Source of the DNA: Polytrichum commune
Taxonomy: Eukaryota; Streptophyta; Polytrichopsida; Polytrichales; Polytrichaceae
Assembly: GCA_950295325.1 (NCBI GenBank)
Contig: OX485803.1
Coordinates: forward strand, 39,507,554 to 39,571,553
Direction of reading: 5' to 3'
Length of the DNA stretch: 64,000 bases
Below are positions 1-11,700 of this stretch, piece by piece (the stretch's first letter is position 1; each line of letters starts with the position of its first letter). The position numbers were made by a program, and so were the translations under genes. The notes beneath the pieces are model-generated. The model had not been told where the DNA came from, did no database searches, and worked only from the letters and a program-made list of their open reading frames with translations.

Positions 1-1631
1 TTTCATTTGGGCTTCCTAGATTTGATGATGCTCTCTTACCTCATGTTCCAAGTGACCTCCACAAGGTCGGGAGGTGGCCTAATCATTTGCTTGCGATCGG
101 GCCACAAGGTGGTTTCCTTAAACGGCTTTTGTAATGAGACATGGAATGTCGGATGCACTTTGATCTTGGGCGATAAGTCCAACTTATACATGTCCTTCAA
201 CACTCGTTCGACAATGAGATACGAAGTTCTAAATTTGGACATGAACTTTGAGGTGAGGCCTTCGGGCAAGGTGAAGTTGTTCACATTCAACAACAACTTT
301 TTCGTCCACCTCATACTCCCCTTTACATCTTCTGGCATTAATTTGCTCTTTGTAGCACTTTTGGGCTTTCTTCTCCAACAACTTGGTCATCTCCAAGACT
401 TGTTCACGCTTCTTGGCCAAATCCTCACCATCTTAGTTGAACTTAAGTGTTGAATGTGCCCCCTCGAGAGCTAGGTTAGTAGGTTGGAGCGCATCCACTC
501 CATAAGCCACCACGAAAGACAACCCCCTGGTCGCCGAATGCGTGGCTACATTACAACTAAACTCCGCTCGACCCACATAGTCCGCCCAATCTCCTTGGTC
601 CGCCCCCACCAAGTTCCTCAAGTATTGCTTCAAGCCTCCATTCACACGTTTTGTTTTCCCATCCATTTGAGAATGTAAGGCCGTGCTAAACCTTAGTTTC
701 ATTCTGATCTCCTTAAAGAAGTGCATTGAAAATGCACTTGTGAACTTTGGATCTTGATCCAATACAATCACTCTTGGCAACCCGTGGTGCCTCAATCATC
801 CTTTGAAAAAATGCTATGTGGTCTCCAATGCGGTCACGGTTCCCACAATCGGCACCATGTGTGCCAACTTGGCAAATCGCTCCACCATCAACAAGATGGC
901 ATCATACCCATGTGACTCCGGCAAACTTGTGATCAAGTCCATGCACATACTATGTCATAGCCCCAACAGGATAGGCAATGATTGCAAGAAACCGCCTTGC
1001 TTTTGGTAAAAGGCTCGGTCCACTTGGCATTTCATCCAAGTCTTCACAAAGTGGGTTATATCCTCCTTTATGTACCTCCTATACACCATTCTATGGCGGT
1101 TTTTTCTTTCTCCTTTATGGCCGGCAATGTGACTATCACATTCTTCCTTCAAAACCGATAGCCTCAACTTGCCTTGTGGCACATACACCCGACTTTGCTT
1201 ATACTTGAATAATCCGTCCACCAACTTAACCTCTTTGAGCACCTTGTTTTTGCGAATCTCACCTAGAAGCTTTTGTGCTTCGGGGTAGTTAATGTACCCC
1301 TCTTGCATCTTGCATCACGAGTTTCCTTCACTAGTAAACATTAGCCACAAGGTTTAATGAGTTTTCATTGCTTGGAACTCTTTCCGTCTACTTAACGCAT
1401 CCGACACCACATTGCCATGGTCCGGTTTGTGCATAAAATCCACCTTTATAAGCGCCAAACTATCATGCCACCGCGATGACTTGGCGCTCACTGTGCTTGT
1501 ATCTCAAAATACTTTAAGGACACATTGGTTGTCTAGACCTTAGCTTTGTGCGACCCCAAATAGTGTCGCCACGTCTTCAAGCAATGCACTACGGCAAAGA
1601 AATTCTTTCTCATTAGTTGGCCGTCTATTTT

Positions 1632-2060
1632 GACAACCATCGAGCTTCATGCTCCCATATGCAATGGCCATCTATGTTATATCAACAATATGCCATTGGC
1701 AAAGTCACTCGCCCCCGTATGCACCTCAAAAGTTTTGTCAAACTCCGCAAACTTGAGCATGGGCGGCGAAGAGAACTTGGTCTTAAACTCCCTAAAGACT
1801 TGGTGACAAGGTTGATCCCACTCTTGGGATAGCCATTTCTTCCACAAGTTGGACAACCATCGAGCTAAATGCTCTCATGTGCAATGCCCATCCATCTTGC
1901 ATCAACATCCGCCAATGGTAAAGTCCCTCGCCTCCATATGCACCTCAAAATGCTTTTGAAAACCTGGAAACTTGACCACATCTTGTGAAGAGAACTTGCT
2001 CTTGAGATCTCCAAAAGCTTGGTGACAAGGTTCATCCCACTCTTGGGATAGCCATTTCTT
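1632..2060 (-). repeat. Tandem duplication inside gypsy RT/RNase H hinge
   Basis: Two adjacent copies, 1632-1841 and 1852-2060, start with GACAACCATCGAGC and end with GCCATTTCTT in plus orientation. On the minus strand each encodes the segment with KKWLSQEWD and PCHQ that joins RT to RNase H and runs into the FEVH...A.DF part of the RNase H start. The copies have diverged and both contain stops. Confidence 0.8.
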
Positions 2061-2113
2061 TTCAACAAGTTGAGGAAGGTCCTTGCAACCTTAGAAAAAT
2101 CTCGAATGAAGTG

Positions 2114-2873
2114 GGGGCCATTTACGGTTGGGGTACTACTTTTGGGACAAAGGACTTAAGGACTTTGTCGCATTGATCTTGGTTTTTATCATGATTTACT
2201 ATTATTTGATCAATAAATTTTACATAAATAAGTAGATAGTTCATAAGCTTTATCAAAAAATATTTTTATTATTATTTAATAATCACCCTAAACCCTAAAC
2301 CCTAAATCCTAGGTCACATTAGTGGCATTTTTTTTCTATTTAGGTGTGCATTGGTGGTCAATTATTTCCTGTTATGTATCTTGGTACCTTGGTAAAAGTG
2401 TCATGTGTCCATTCATATGATTTTTTTTATCCAATTCTAATACTAGACGTTCCTTTTACGTGTGGCCGTGAGTACATGTATATTTGGACATGTTTGGTGC
2501 CACATGTAAAGTTGGGCAATTGCTATTCAATACATATTTGGTTCTATTGGTACACACTTGAACGATGAGTGTGAGGAAAAAATTTGGGATCGTTTCGATT
2601 GATTTTTGTTGTCATTTTTATTCCTTGATCTTAAGGTGAACAATTAAGACAACACTCCTGAATGTCCTCTAAGAAATCAAAATGATATCTTAGATGACCC
2701 TATTCCTTCTAAATTAACTTTGTCAGTGTACTGGATATGGAGTATGAAATGTAGGTATGATCCAAAATATGCTTCACAATACAAATCTAAGCATACCAAA
2801 CATGTGAAGTTATCCAAAAAAATCCATTTTCCGTTAGACGGCCAAAAGTAGCACCCCAATCGTGAATGGCCCC
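2114..2873. mobile_element. Non-autonomous TIR transposon inserted in the gypsy element
   Basis: The 760-bp segment begins GGGGCCATTTACGGTTGGGG and ends with its imperfect inverse (terminal inverted repeats of about 35 bp at 2114-2150 and 2838-2873). It is flanked by AGTG on both sides (2110-2113 and 2874-2877). Removing the segment and one AGTG rejoins the gypsy RT frame as NYYHHFIRD, which matches the family. No transposase frame is visible inside. A telomere-like run of CCCTAAA units sits at 2285-2305. The superfamily is not clear from the termini. Confidence 0.8.
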
Positions 2874-3241
2874 AGTGGTGGTAGTAGTTGGCTAGGCCAA
2901 CTAATGACCTAAGCCCTTTTTGAGTCAAGGGTCAATTCTCCTCTTGGATTGCCTTGACATTCTTCATGTTCGTCTACCAACTTCATTTGTCACCACATAC
3001 CTCAAGAACTCAATCTCTCATTAAGCAAAGTTGCTTTTCACTCCTTGGCGGTAACTTTTTGAACAACATATTGATGAACACATCCTTGTACCTCACCAGC
3101 ATTCCACGAATGTGGTTTGGGGAAGGCCCATCTTTCCTAGCCTCCCCATGAGTTCCTTGGAGTTGCTCCAATTGAACCACAACCATTATTTTATTTTAGT
3201 TTCCTTTATATAACATCATAGGATCACTTGGGCCCTCTCAC

Positions 3242-3252
3242 CAACGGCGCCA
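3242..3252 (-). other. Possible gypsy primer binding site
   Basis: The minus strand reads TGGCGCCGTTG, complementary to the 3' end of plant tRNA-Asp, a common primer for plant Ty3/gypsy elements. It lies directly upstream of the pre-RT remnant in pol orientation. The match is only 11 nt, and the LTR that should follow is replaced by a non-LTR fragment, so this is tentative. Confidence 0.35.
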
Positions 3253-3778
3253 CAAGTCCCGGGTGTCACTCCGGGGTCCCCCTTGTGCCCATGGTGTTTC
3301 GGGCACTCCTCATGAAGAGGTGCACGACAGGCTCATAGAATGTACATGCCCACAAACAAGTAGCCAATGCCAAGCCAGACTAAGACCATATATTCTATGT
3401 ATAATCGGAGTCCCAAACCACACTCCAACACCGTTACTACCCTCACCCACACACACAATACATTTCATTGAATTCACATACTGCCATGACAGATTCCCCG
3501 AACAAGCCCTCACACAAAAAAACACAAAATACGATCCACTAATTAACACTATACAAATCAAAGGCTGGAAAACGAACCCCCTTATCACTATTACAGCTGG
3601 AGTAAGAGGAGCTATACACGAACAATTTATCAACCAACTAGCCAACCTCAAAATCCCAAAGACTAGCATCGAAACTCTCTTGAAAAATATACATCAAAAT
3701 GCCATTAAATACCTAACCTACCTTGTACTCAACAAAAGGAAACTTGAAAATAAACAAACTACCATCTCACCTGCCTAA
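3253..3778 (+). pseudogene. 3' fragment of a non-LTR retroelement ORF (zinc knuckle plus endonuclease-like C-terminus)
   Basis: The open frame 3263-3778 ends in a domain with F-I-E-F-T-Y-C-H-D-R-F, then a K-x-x-K-Y motif, GW..NPLITITAGVRG, and a basic tail ending in LNKRKLENKQ. This pattern resembles the restriction-endonuclease-like C-terminal domain found in some non-LTR retroelement proteins. The E..T and K..KY residues would be part of a PD-(D/E)xK core, although the expected PD reads PY here. Just upstream, in another frame, LCPWCFGH can pair with the later H...C to form a CCHC knuckle, which implies a frameshift near 3310. An A/T-rich run follows the stop (3790-3825). The family assignment rests on recognition of the pattern only. 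Confidence 0.45.
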
Positions 3779-3954
3779 AATGGGACTAAAATTTATTTTT
3801 ATTTTTATTTTATTTACTTACTAATAAAGCCCACCTCCCAAAAGAGGCATAACTCCCCATGCTACAACATGGTCCGCCGTGTTAAGCATTGGGATAACAG
3901 GCTTGCATTCATGCCGGTACAATGTGCGGGCGTAATTTTTCTTTTCTTTCTTTT

Positions 3955-4197
3955 CTTTTGGGGGATTCTAGATTTACAGTGTTGCAATTACTATCACTTA
4001 CCAAGTGATATTTCATCCATATTTCAATCATTCATGACAATATCTCATCAGAATTTGCTGACTAGAGAAGGCCAATGGATGAACTCATCCATCATCCATG
4101 AAGCTATTTGTTCTCTTATTCATAAGAAGTGTCATCCAAAAAGTGGCCATAAGTGACATTGAATACCATATGACACTTAATACCAAATTTAGTGTAG
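3955..4197 (+). mobile_element. MITE family A copy, 5' truncated
   Basis: This copy shares the GGGGGATT.TAGATTT, CACTTACCAAGTGA and CATAAGAAGTGTCA blocks with the copies at 18720, 30401 and 39716, and ends in TTTAGTGTAG like them. The left third of the roughly 375-390-bp family unit is absent. Confidence 0.75.
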
Positions 4198-6640
4198 TCA
4201 ACTTTGACATCTTCGGAATCATGAAACATAAACTAGCGGACTCACATCATCATTGAGGCTTCTAATTATAAGTTAATGATATTCTTGTTGGGTCAAGTTG
4301 TGAAAGGTTCTTGCCTCCCGTGGTTTTATTTGACAACTGGAAAGAGAGTTAACCACTAGGACAAACAGTACTACCATCTGTACATTAAAGGTGAAACTCC
4401 AATTTCCAAGGACCCCTTGATCATATCATGAGTTGCTCAATGTGGGAAGGGCACATGTTGCTCGAATAATTGTGTCATTGCCCAATCCTCAAGAGTGAGT
4501 TCACGTTTGTTATGAAGTGGGTGTGCTCGACAAGAAGTGAAAGTAGTACCTATAATACTTTGTCATTAAATGTCTAGTTTTAATTGTGTGTAGCTATGTC
4601 AACCTACTTCTTATGTTGACGTTCTTAGTTCTTGTGATTAGAGATAATATAGGAAGGATGGAAACGGGTCCCCTGGCTGTCAAAATGTAGGCATTACATC
4701 ATCCCCTTCTTCTAACTCCATGTGGTGTTGGAATGGGGATAGCTTATGCACTATCTTCATAGCAAGACTTAAAACTTGTCGTTTTTTTGTTTTTTTGTTT
4801 TTTGTTTTGTTTTCTTTCTTCTTCTATGGTCAGGTGGGAATCAAAGATACTTAGTTTGTCCTATACATAGTTTTGTCCATGTCAAGGGGTGGCAAACAAA
4901 CATTCGCCACACAAAGTTGGCCACAACCAGCAACTTAGGCACAACAACTATTGTGGTTGGCATCCGGTTGGTTCTATTTGTAACAATGTCATAATTTTTA
5001 AAAATAATTTTTAATGTTTTTTGGTTTTTGATAATGCTTTTCTATTAGAGTTAGTTTGGAACCCTCTCAGATACTCATGTTTTGGTAGGTTGTTTCGCCC
5101 CATTTTTTGACACTTTATGATGTTTACGGAGTATTCATGGCAAACTTTTGAAGACGCTTGAACGAGTGTGCTCGAAAGCTTGACATGGAGTTCATTTTTA
5201 TGTAGTAGGATGTGGACCAAAGTCAAATGCCTTCCTTCATTTCATCAAATTTGGGGGTTCCGACCACACTTGGATGCTCCTTGAACGTTATAAAATGTCA
5301 AAAGTGAGGCAAAACTCTCTATCAAAACATGAGACTTTGATAGACTTCAAGAAGTTAACTGACCACACACTGCTTGAAACTATCATGGTCAACATGTAAG
5401 GCGCTGACTAGACTCCGACTTGTCATCCAAGTTGAAGGCCACGTTTTAATTAATTCTAACACAAAGTTGACACATGGCTCCTCCTCACACGTGCAACGCA
5501 AACAAAAACCGAATTTTAACAGGCCATGTGATAACACAACGCGTCGCAGTGGTTGTTTTGACAAAGTACGAGGTCGATTTAACAATTCCACGACTACATG
5601 GTTCATGTAAAGTGGACATGTGCCAAATCTCCTTCTGTTTTTCGTTTTAGGAAGGCCGTGGTCCATGGGGGGAGAGTGCAAAGAGACTCTAAATCCATGG
5701 AGCACCATTTCTAGCGCCTTGTAGCTCGCGACAACTCGTGCGATTGACGAAAGTTGGAGTCGTTTGGCAGGCCCACGACTTTGTCCTCAAAGCTAACGTT
5801 GCCGACGAACACCGCTTGGTTATCTCCAACGATAGGCAACTGAATTTTGCAACTAGATTATTGGGTTTTGTGGCCGATGTAAATCGTCACATTACTTACA
5901 ATCTTGGGAAACACCGAGAGATCGCCAAAAAGGGGACATGTGGTGGTCACCATGCTGGGTGGGTAGTCGCTCAACTTGCGATGGAATCCTCAGCTTTTTT
6001 TGATTCGATCAAAAGCTAAGGCCCTCCTCAAGTACCACCCCCCCCCACCAAGGGCTTTGCAAGGTGCTTGTGGACAGGGAAACCTTGTACACTAAACGTG
6101 GCTGTCTTTTGCCACCAGATTCTCCGCTTCATGTATATGCATTCTCTCTTGTATAGCTAGGTAGAAGACTTCATAGAGCTGAGGAGGATATGACATCTTC
6201 CATGAAGCAATTTTTGTCAAGGATTTGCACAGAACCAGAAGGCTTTACAGACCACACGTGGTTTAAATGTGCATGCGTGCATGCATGCATGAAGGGATAC
6301 ATGAACGCATTGACTTACGGCATGTAACTTAGTTGAGTGATCTGCCGAGGATCAATCGCGATCGTCCTGCCCGGATCATTAATAACTAACAGAATAGGCA
6401 GGAGCTTTGAATACAGACGACCATGGCGATCCATCCATGTTCACAGTATTCACAAGCTTCTGCCCACGACGTCAATACACATTTAAAAGGGCTGCATCTC
6501 AGAGTGTTACAAGTTCAAGTACCGAGTACACTTTGAGCTGACTCAGCTTTGGCTTTCAGTGTCGGCCGATTCAAATCACAAACAAAGTGATGAAGTGATC
6601 GAAGCAAGAGTCCAAGTAATCAATCGCATAAATATTGAAT
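4198..6640. other. Intergenic, no recognised gene
   Basis: I recognise no gene here. An open frame at 5738-6019 (93 codons, plus strand) has no recognisable motif and may be chance. Also present are a T/G-rich run near 4780-4810, a C-run near 6040 and an alternating GCATGC tract near 6268-6290. Confidence 0.5.
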
Positions 6641-6854
6641 CAAAAAGTGCAAAAAGGAAATAGGGTTTCTAAAATAGGAAATATCGAAGTGGTTGGTTAG
6701 GGTTACACTACGCGTTTTTGTTCGTCGCCACTCTTCCAACATCGACATCTTTGTGTGGATTGTGTAGTTGAGAACGTCGTGAGATTTCTTGTGTATTGTG
6801 TAGTGTGGGTTCCATAATACGTGAGGTGCAATTTGTAGAATCGTTTGTAGCCGT

Positions 6855-7745
6855 GTGCCTCCGTTGTCTCAAGAACAAAAACACCAACCTTCAATGCAAC
6901 TAAGAAACGGTGTTTCTACTCGCAACGTTGTTGTTTTAGTGGGCATGAGCCAATCTTTTGTAGCGCATCTGAGGAAGGATGTGGGGGGCAAGATTGAGAG
7001 ACAAAGAGAAAGGCGTCCAAAACTTCTTGTAAACTGAGAGAAGAGGCGTTGTGTCACTCTCATTATTGAAGTTCGACTTGAAATTGCATCTGCAACAACA
7101 AAACAAGTTCGATTTGAAACATGTATGCTTTGAGAAAGGTTGGATTGGGTGCACATGTGCAACAAAGGAAGTCATTTTCGAGTCATAAACATGTTCTTGC
7201 ACACTTGAGGTTTGCTCAAAGATATGAGAATTGGACCACTGATTATTAGAAATGTGTGATTTTTAGTGATGAGACAAAGATAAATAAGTTTAACTTAGAT
7301 GGTAGGTCATGATGTTTGATTGGAAATGGAAAACGCGTTGGACCTCAACATGTCCATTAGACCGTAAAACATGGTGACAAGTCAGTGATGATTTGGGGAT
7401 CCATGACGGCTTTTGGGCCGGGAGCATGGTACAAAATTAAAGGTAGGAGGGATAGACATCTCTACAAATTCAATTTAGAAAATTTCTTGTGGTTCACTAT
7501 ATACTGTAGAATTACAATCTAGATCCAACTAGGTTGGTCTTTCAATACAATAATGATCCCAAGCACACGAGCAAGATCGTGCAAGAATGGTTGGCATCAC
7601 AACCATTTCAACTCATTCAGTGGCTTGCACAATCTCCAGATTTGAATCCCATTGAACACTTTTGGGCACTTCTCAAACGGCACTTGAACGAATTTACGAC
7701 ACCTTCAAGAGGTATCCAAGAATTGTGAGAGCGTGTGTTCAGTGT
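6855..7745 (+). pseudogene. Dead Tc1-like (DD34E) transposase
   Basis: Plus-strand pieces reproduce a Tc1 transposase in order. There is a helix-turn-helix start (LSQEQ, NGVSTRNVVV, GMSQS, 6860-6960) followed by the ERQR..RPKLL linker, then IFSDETKIN with the first catalytic Asp (about 7260-7290), KSVMIWGSM (about 7382-7405), then NNDPKHTS and SPDLNPIEHFWALLKR (7550-7680). Counting back 34 residues from the catalytic Glu of NPIEH, the second catalytic Asp position reads Asn (YNND where the family has QDND). Stops and frameshifts lie between the pieces. I could not find terminal inverted repeats. Known plant mariner-like elements are mostly DD39D, so the DD34E spacing is unusual here. Confidence 0.88.
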
Positions 7746-7869
7746 AACCCAATTTCAATGCACATTATTACATGACACTTTATGAGAGCATGCCACGAAG
7801 AAGTGATGTTGTGTTGAAGATTAGGGGTTACTAGACCAATCACTAAAGATTTTGTAGGCAACTTGAACA

Positions 7870-8748
7870 AAATTGAGTATATGTATATAGTTTGTCATTT
7901 GGCTTTGCAACATATTTTTTTATCATTAATGTAATGTGAAATTTTGCTTACTTGTGCATAAGTTTGTGCAATATCATATCCAATTCTCAAATCTAAAAGA
8001 GCATGTACAGAAACCATGATGAAGCAATCTTTACAACACAGAGAAGAGTGGGAAATCTTAGAGATAAATTACTTCTTTAAACAGTGACAAAAAGTAAGAA
8101 TATAAAATCATGACAAGGGCCTTGAATATCCATTCTGGAATTTCAGAAACAATAGCTTACCCTACGCACTTCCGGGAAAGATCGGAGGAACTACAAAAGT
8201 AGATGACCATACACTTCCACACTATCCTGTTCAGTTATTTTCACCTTGAAATGGAACAATAAGACAAAAATCTTCAGACGCCACAGCATTTTCCTTTGAG
8301 CTGACCTATACGAAGTTGACCCTGATGAGTCACTCAAAGAAGAAGAAATATCTTCTCCAACAAGGACAGACAGCCCTGGTGTTGTTCTTGACAACAATCG
8401 GATGTGGGAATGCTACAGTTTCCGCAGATCACACACAGCTTGGAAAGTGTGTACAGTCCCTACCATGAAAGCCCTGATTCTTCCGCCAGTATATACAAAC
8501 ACAAACATGGCTTCCAAATGCCACATTCAGGCCTACACCCAGATGGCATGAGGAAACACAGTAAGCATTAAACTGCCTGTGTTGGAGTGCAACACAGGGA
8601 TCCTCAACAAACCTGGAATGATTGCCCAGCCAAAGTGCTTGGACTTTCAATGATAACCAAACTTTGCTCTGAAGTAAGTGGATGGAGCGTGACAAAGATG
8701 TGAGAGCAAGTTCACACGTTGACCAGTAGCACAGAAGCTTCCTCTGTA
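7870..8748. other. VPS41 3' flank and probable 3' UTR
   Basis: The stretch lies downstream of the VPS41 stop on the minus strand. It has no open frame with recognisable motifs and no clear AATAAA signal. Confidence 0.5.
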
Positions 8749-11700
8749 TTATCTGACCTCGATAGCACCCCAAGTAGGACTCGTTTGCTCCGATGAACCA
8801 GCAGTCCTTCCGTACCCATTAGCATCTGGCTTTTGTTTAGCAGATGATGCAGTCGTGCAGAGGATGCAACGTAAGGGAGCATGATCAGCCGAATTTCCAT
8901 TTTCCATCCCATAATTGTTGTCATTCATATTGGATGTTGTCCGCATCAAACCTCCTGACTCCTCTGAGCTTTGAATCCCCGATGTGTCATTCAGGCAGGT
9001 TTCATGGTAAGCATGAGAGCAGAAGAAAGCTACCACAGCAACATTTTGTAAAGAAACAGAGTCAAAGCATATGCAGCACCGGCCACTGCCACCCATGTTG
9101 GTAAGGATTCTTCCACCCTTACTTCCAGCTTTATTTTGTCTAAATGATCCTCTTGCACTCCATCGTACACTGTCTTCTCCATTTCCATTGGATTCAAGGG
9201 GCTCATCAACGTCATTTTCTGAGCCACCCACTCGAATTGCATGACGAGCCTCATCGTAGTAGCGCACAAGCAAGTCGACACAATCTGCCTGCTCCCATCA
9301 TTCATTGATTAAATACTCATGTAAGTTCATGAATCTATTTCCCTACATGCCCATCAGCAATGTAGGGACACAACAAGAGAAGAGGACAAATAAAACGATG
9401 GGTAGAAGTCTCACTTTCAGAATATTATTACAGCCTGCACGAAGGGAAGTCTCCGTTCTGTAATCAGTGATGATTTTCACAAGTTTATCACGCAATCTGC
9501 AAACGCAAGACCTTGATTGAGCTCCAAGTGCCAGTAAAGACTGCAATACAGTGTTTTCACAAAACCATCCCACAAACTAGTGCCCAGCTTCAGAAGCCTG
9601 CATAGGTCAAGGTTTGAAGAGCATCAACCTAGAAATCTTCAAACAAGGAAACAAGAAAATCTGAATTGTGACTAGTAAGTGTAACGTGTCAATCTTTAGT
9701 AATCAAAAGCCAAGATACTAACCGCGGTATATGCATTCCGGCAGGGACCTTATTGACAAGGTGTAGAGGATCAATATGCCCCACCGTGTGCTCCAGCAGT
9801 GCACCAACCTGCCAAGACAAGTTCATCCACATTCAGAATACCGCATGTACAAATATAAGGACTTTAATACCTACTTTGTTGCAATAGGACTTCTGTGAAC
9901 ACGGGTTGTCACATCACACTGCTGACCCAAACAAGTGACACCTCAAATAGATGAGAAGAAGAGTAAAAAGTTCCAATAAGCATGACAAATCCTAAGGTCA
10001 CATCATTAGAATTACCATGTCAGGAATGTGCATGCTCTGGTTGATGAGTTCCTCCCACAAATCTTCATCTGCTTGTGATTGAACAAAACTCACAGCCTGG
10101 CCAAAACACTCCTAACAACTTAGCTGCCAAGTGATAAAATTGAAAGCTACATTAATATGCACTAACACTGAGACAAGAACTCAGGGCATGCAGAAGATTT
10201 GGCAATGAATCTCATATAACCATGGAACTGTTTATGTATTTGTCAAGCAGTCTTAAGCTGCACCAAATACCTGTTCAATATCTTTCAATTCATTGATAAT
10301 CAGGGCCAATGCCTCTCGAGTGTTGCCCATCCGTCCTAGTATAAATACTCTTTCCCTAGTCAGGCCCCTCTTTGTACAAACATCATATGCCTGCAGATAA
10401 AACAAAAGTGTTGAGGGCATATACCAAACTACTTACAGTGATCACATTGATAGAATATGTAGAACAAATGGGCCTACAAAGTTTCTGTAGCATTTGGTGG
10501 CAAAGGAGTGATTTACCATCATATTGTTTTTCAAGAAAGGGACACTATACTGGAGAGCCTGATGTAGGTTAAACACCACCATGATTTTTAACTTTTTGCA
10601 AACAGTATCTAAAAGTATGAGTCACCTTGTCAAGACTGTAGCAGTGGCTGCTTCTCAAGAAAGGTAGTAATAATCGTGGTTCGTAGTCTGCATATAATTC
10701 CACCTGAAAACGTGCTGTAAATTGTTAGAATTACAAAAACATTCCAGAGCACATCAACAATATCGAAGCTTGAACACCCTGATCTTCTAATGAATGACAT
10801 CATGAAGGCAGCATTCTAGCATTAAGAATGAATAAATCATTCATTTTGCCTCAGTAAAATGTACAGCAAATGGAGACAATAACAGATTTTATTCTGCTTC
10901 ACAATTAAGAATTACAGGGTCACATAGACTACAAGGATTTGATTTGAGAGACATCCATGAATATTTAAAACTATCTCTTTGTGTTTTGTGATGATAATAA
11001 ATTTGTGTTATCTCTCATAGAGCAATCTCCAAAACAATATTATGTGGACACTTGTAACATGCATCATCGGCACCATCAAATGTTAGAAGAAAACCTGTAA
11101 ACCATGGTAGTCTTTGCCAGCTGTTGGGTCCTTCTCAAACAAGCCATGCAGATACAAGTGTAAAAATTCTCTCAAATTGCCATCTACATCCTCTTTCTGC
11201 AACTGTGACACAACCTCACTTGCTTCGATATTCTCACTCTGATTTACCAATGTTTGAACTGCTCGCTTCCCATCCAGTTTCATCAATGGCACAACCTGTG
11301 ATGATCCAGTTGAGTTAGAAGATATAGTAGGCAATAAGATAGCATACTTTTCTCAGCACCTCCAGGTGTTAAAATACAATGCAACACAGACCAATTGCAA
11401 CAACAACAACAACAATTGAATCTGATAAGGCTTTCAAAATCCAAGGCTCCTAGAAGATATACTCTCCAACGTCTGCTGCCAAGTGGGTCGACATTTAGTG
11501 GTATGTTGAAAAAAATATCTAGAATCTGAGGTCATCACGTCGACTATGATGGTTGTCATGAAAGCAAAAAGAGAAGGAAAGGTTCTTGAGTGCTATACTT
11601 TGTCATGTATAGAACTGTATAAATTATGCAGCTCCATGAATTCAAAAACATATGGCTTTTGTAGCTGAAATGCCCACATCAAGCACAAAGACAGTGGTCA

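Larger units (their letters stand above)
1..3252 (-). mobile_element. Degenerate Ty3/gypsy retrotransposon, pol remnant
   Basis: Reading the minus strand from about 3150 to 1, pieces of a gypsy polyprotein follow in the right order. There is a pre-RT stretch (VRYKDVF...KKLPPR near 3000-3090), then the C-terminal RT motif GLRSLVGLANYY (about 2885-2925) continued after an insertion by FIRDFSKVAR (2080-2110). RNase H follows (EKEFLAVVHALKTWRHYL-like near 1560-1615, and KPDHGNVVSDALSR near 1395-1430). Next come the integrase zinc-binding region (955-1308), the integrase core (433-795) and the post-core KVHPTFHVSLQKPF motif (36-338). The RT palm with its YxDD box is missing, as are gag and protease. 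In the zinc-binding domain the first Cys of the last CxxC pair reads Trp, and the expected catalytic Glu of the core (Q-T-E-R-V-N in the family) reads Lys. Stops and frameshifts are frequent. The other end lies outside the window. Confidence 0.9.

Noticed and set aside
5738-6019. 93-codon plus-strand frame
   Set aside because: It has no recognisable domain and no splice or promoter context. The length is compatible with chance.
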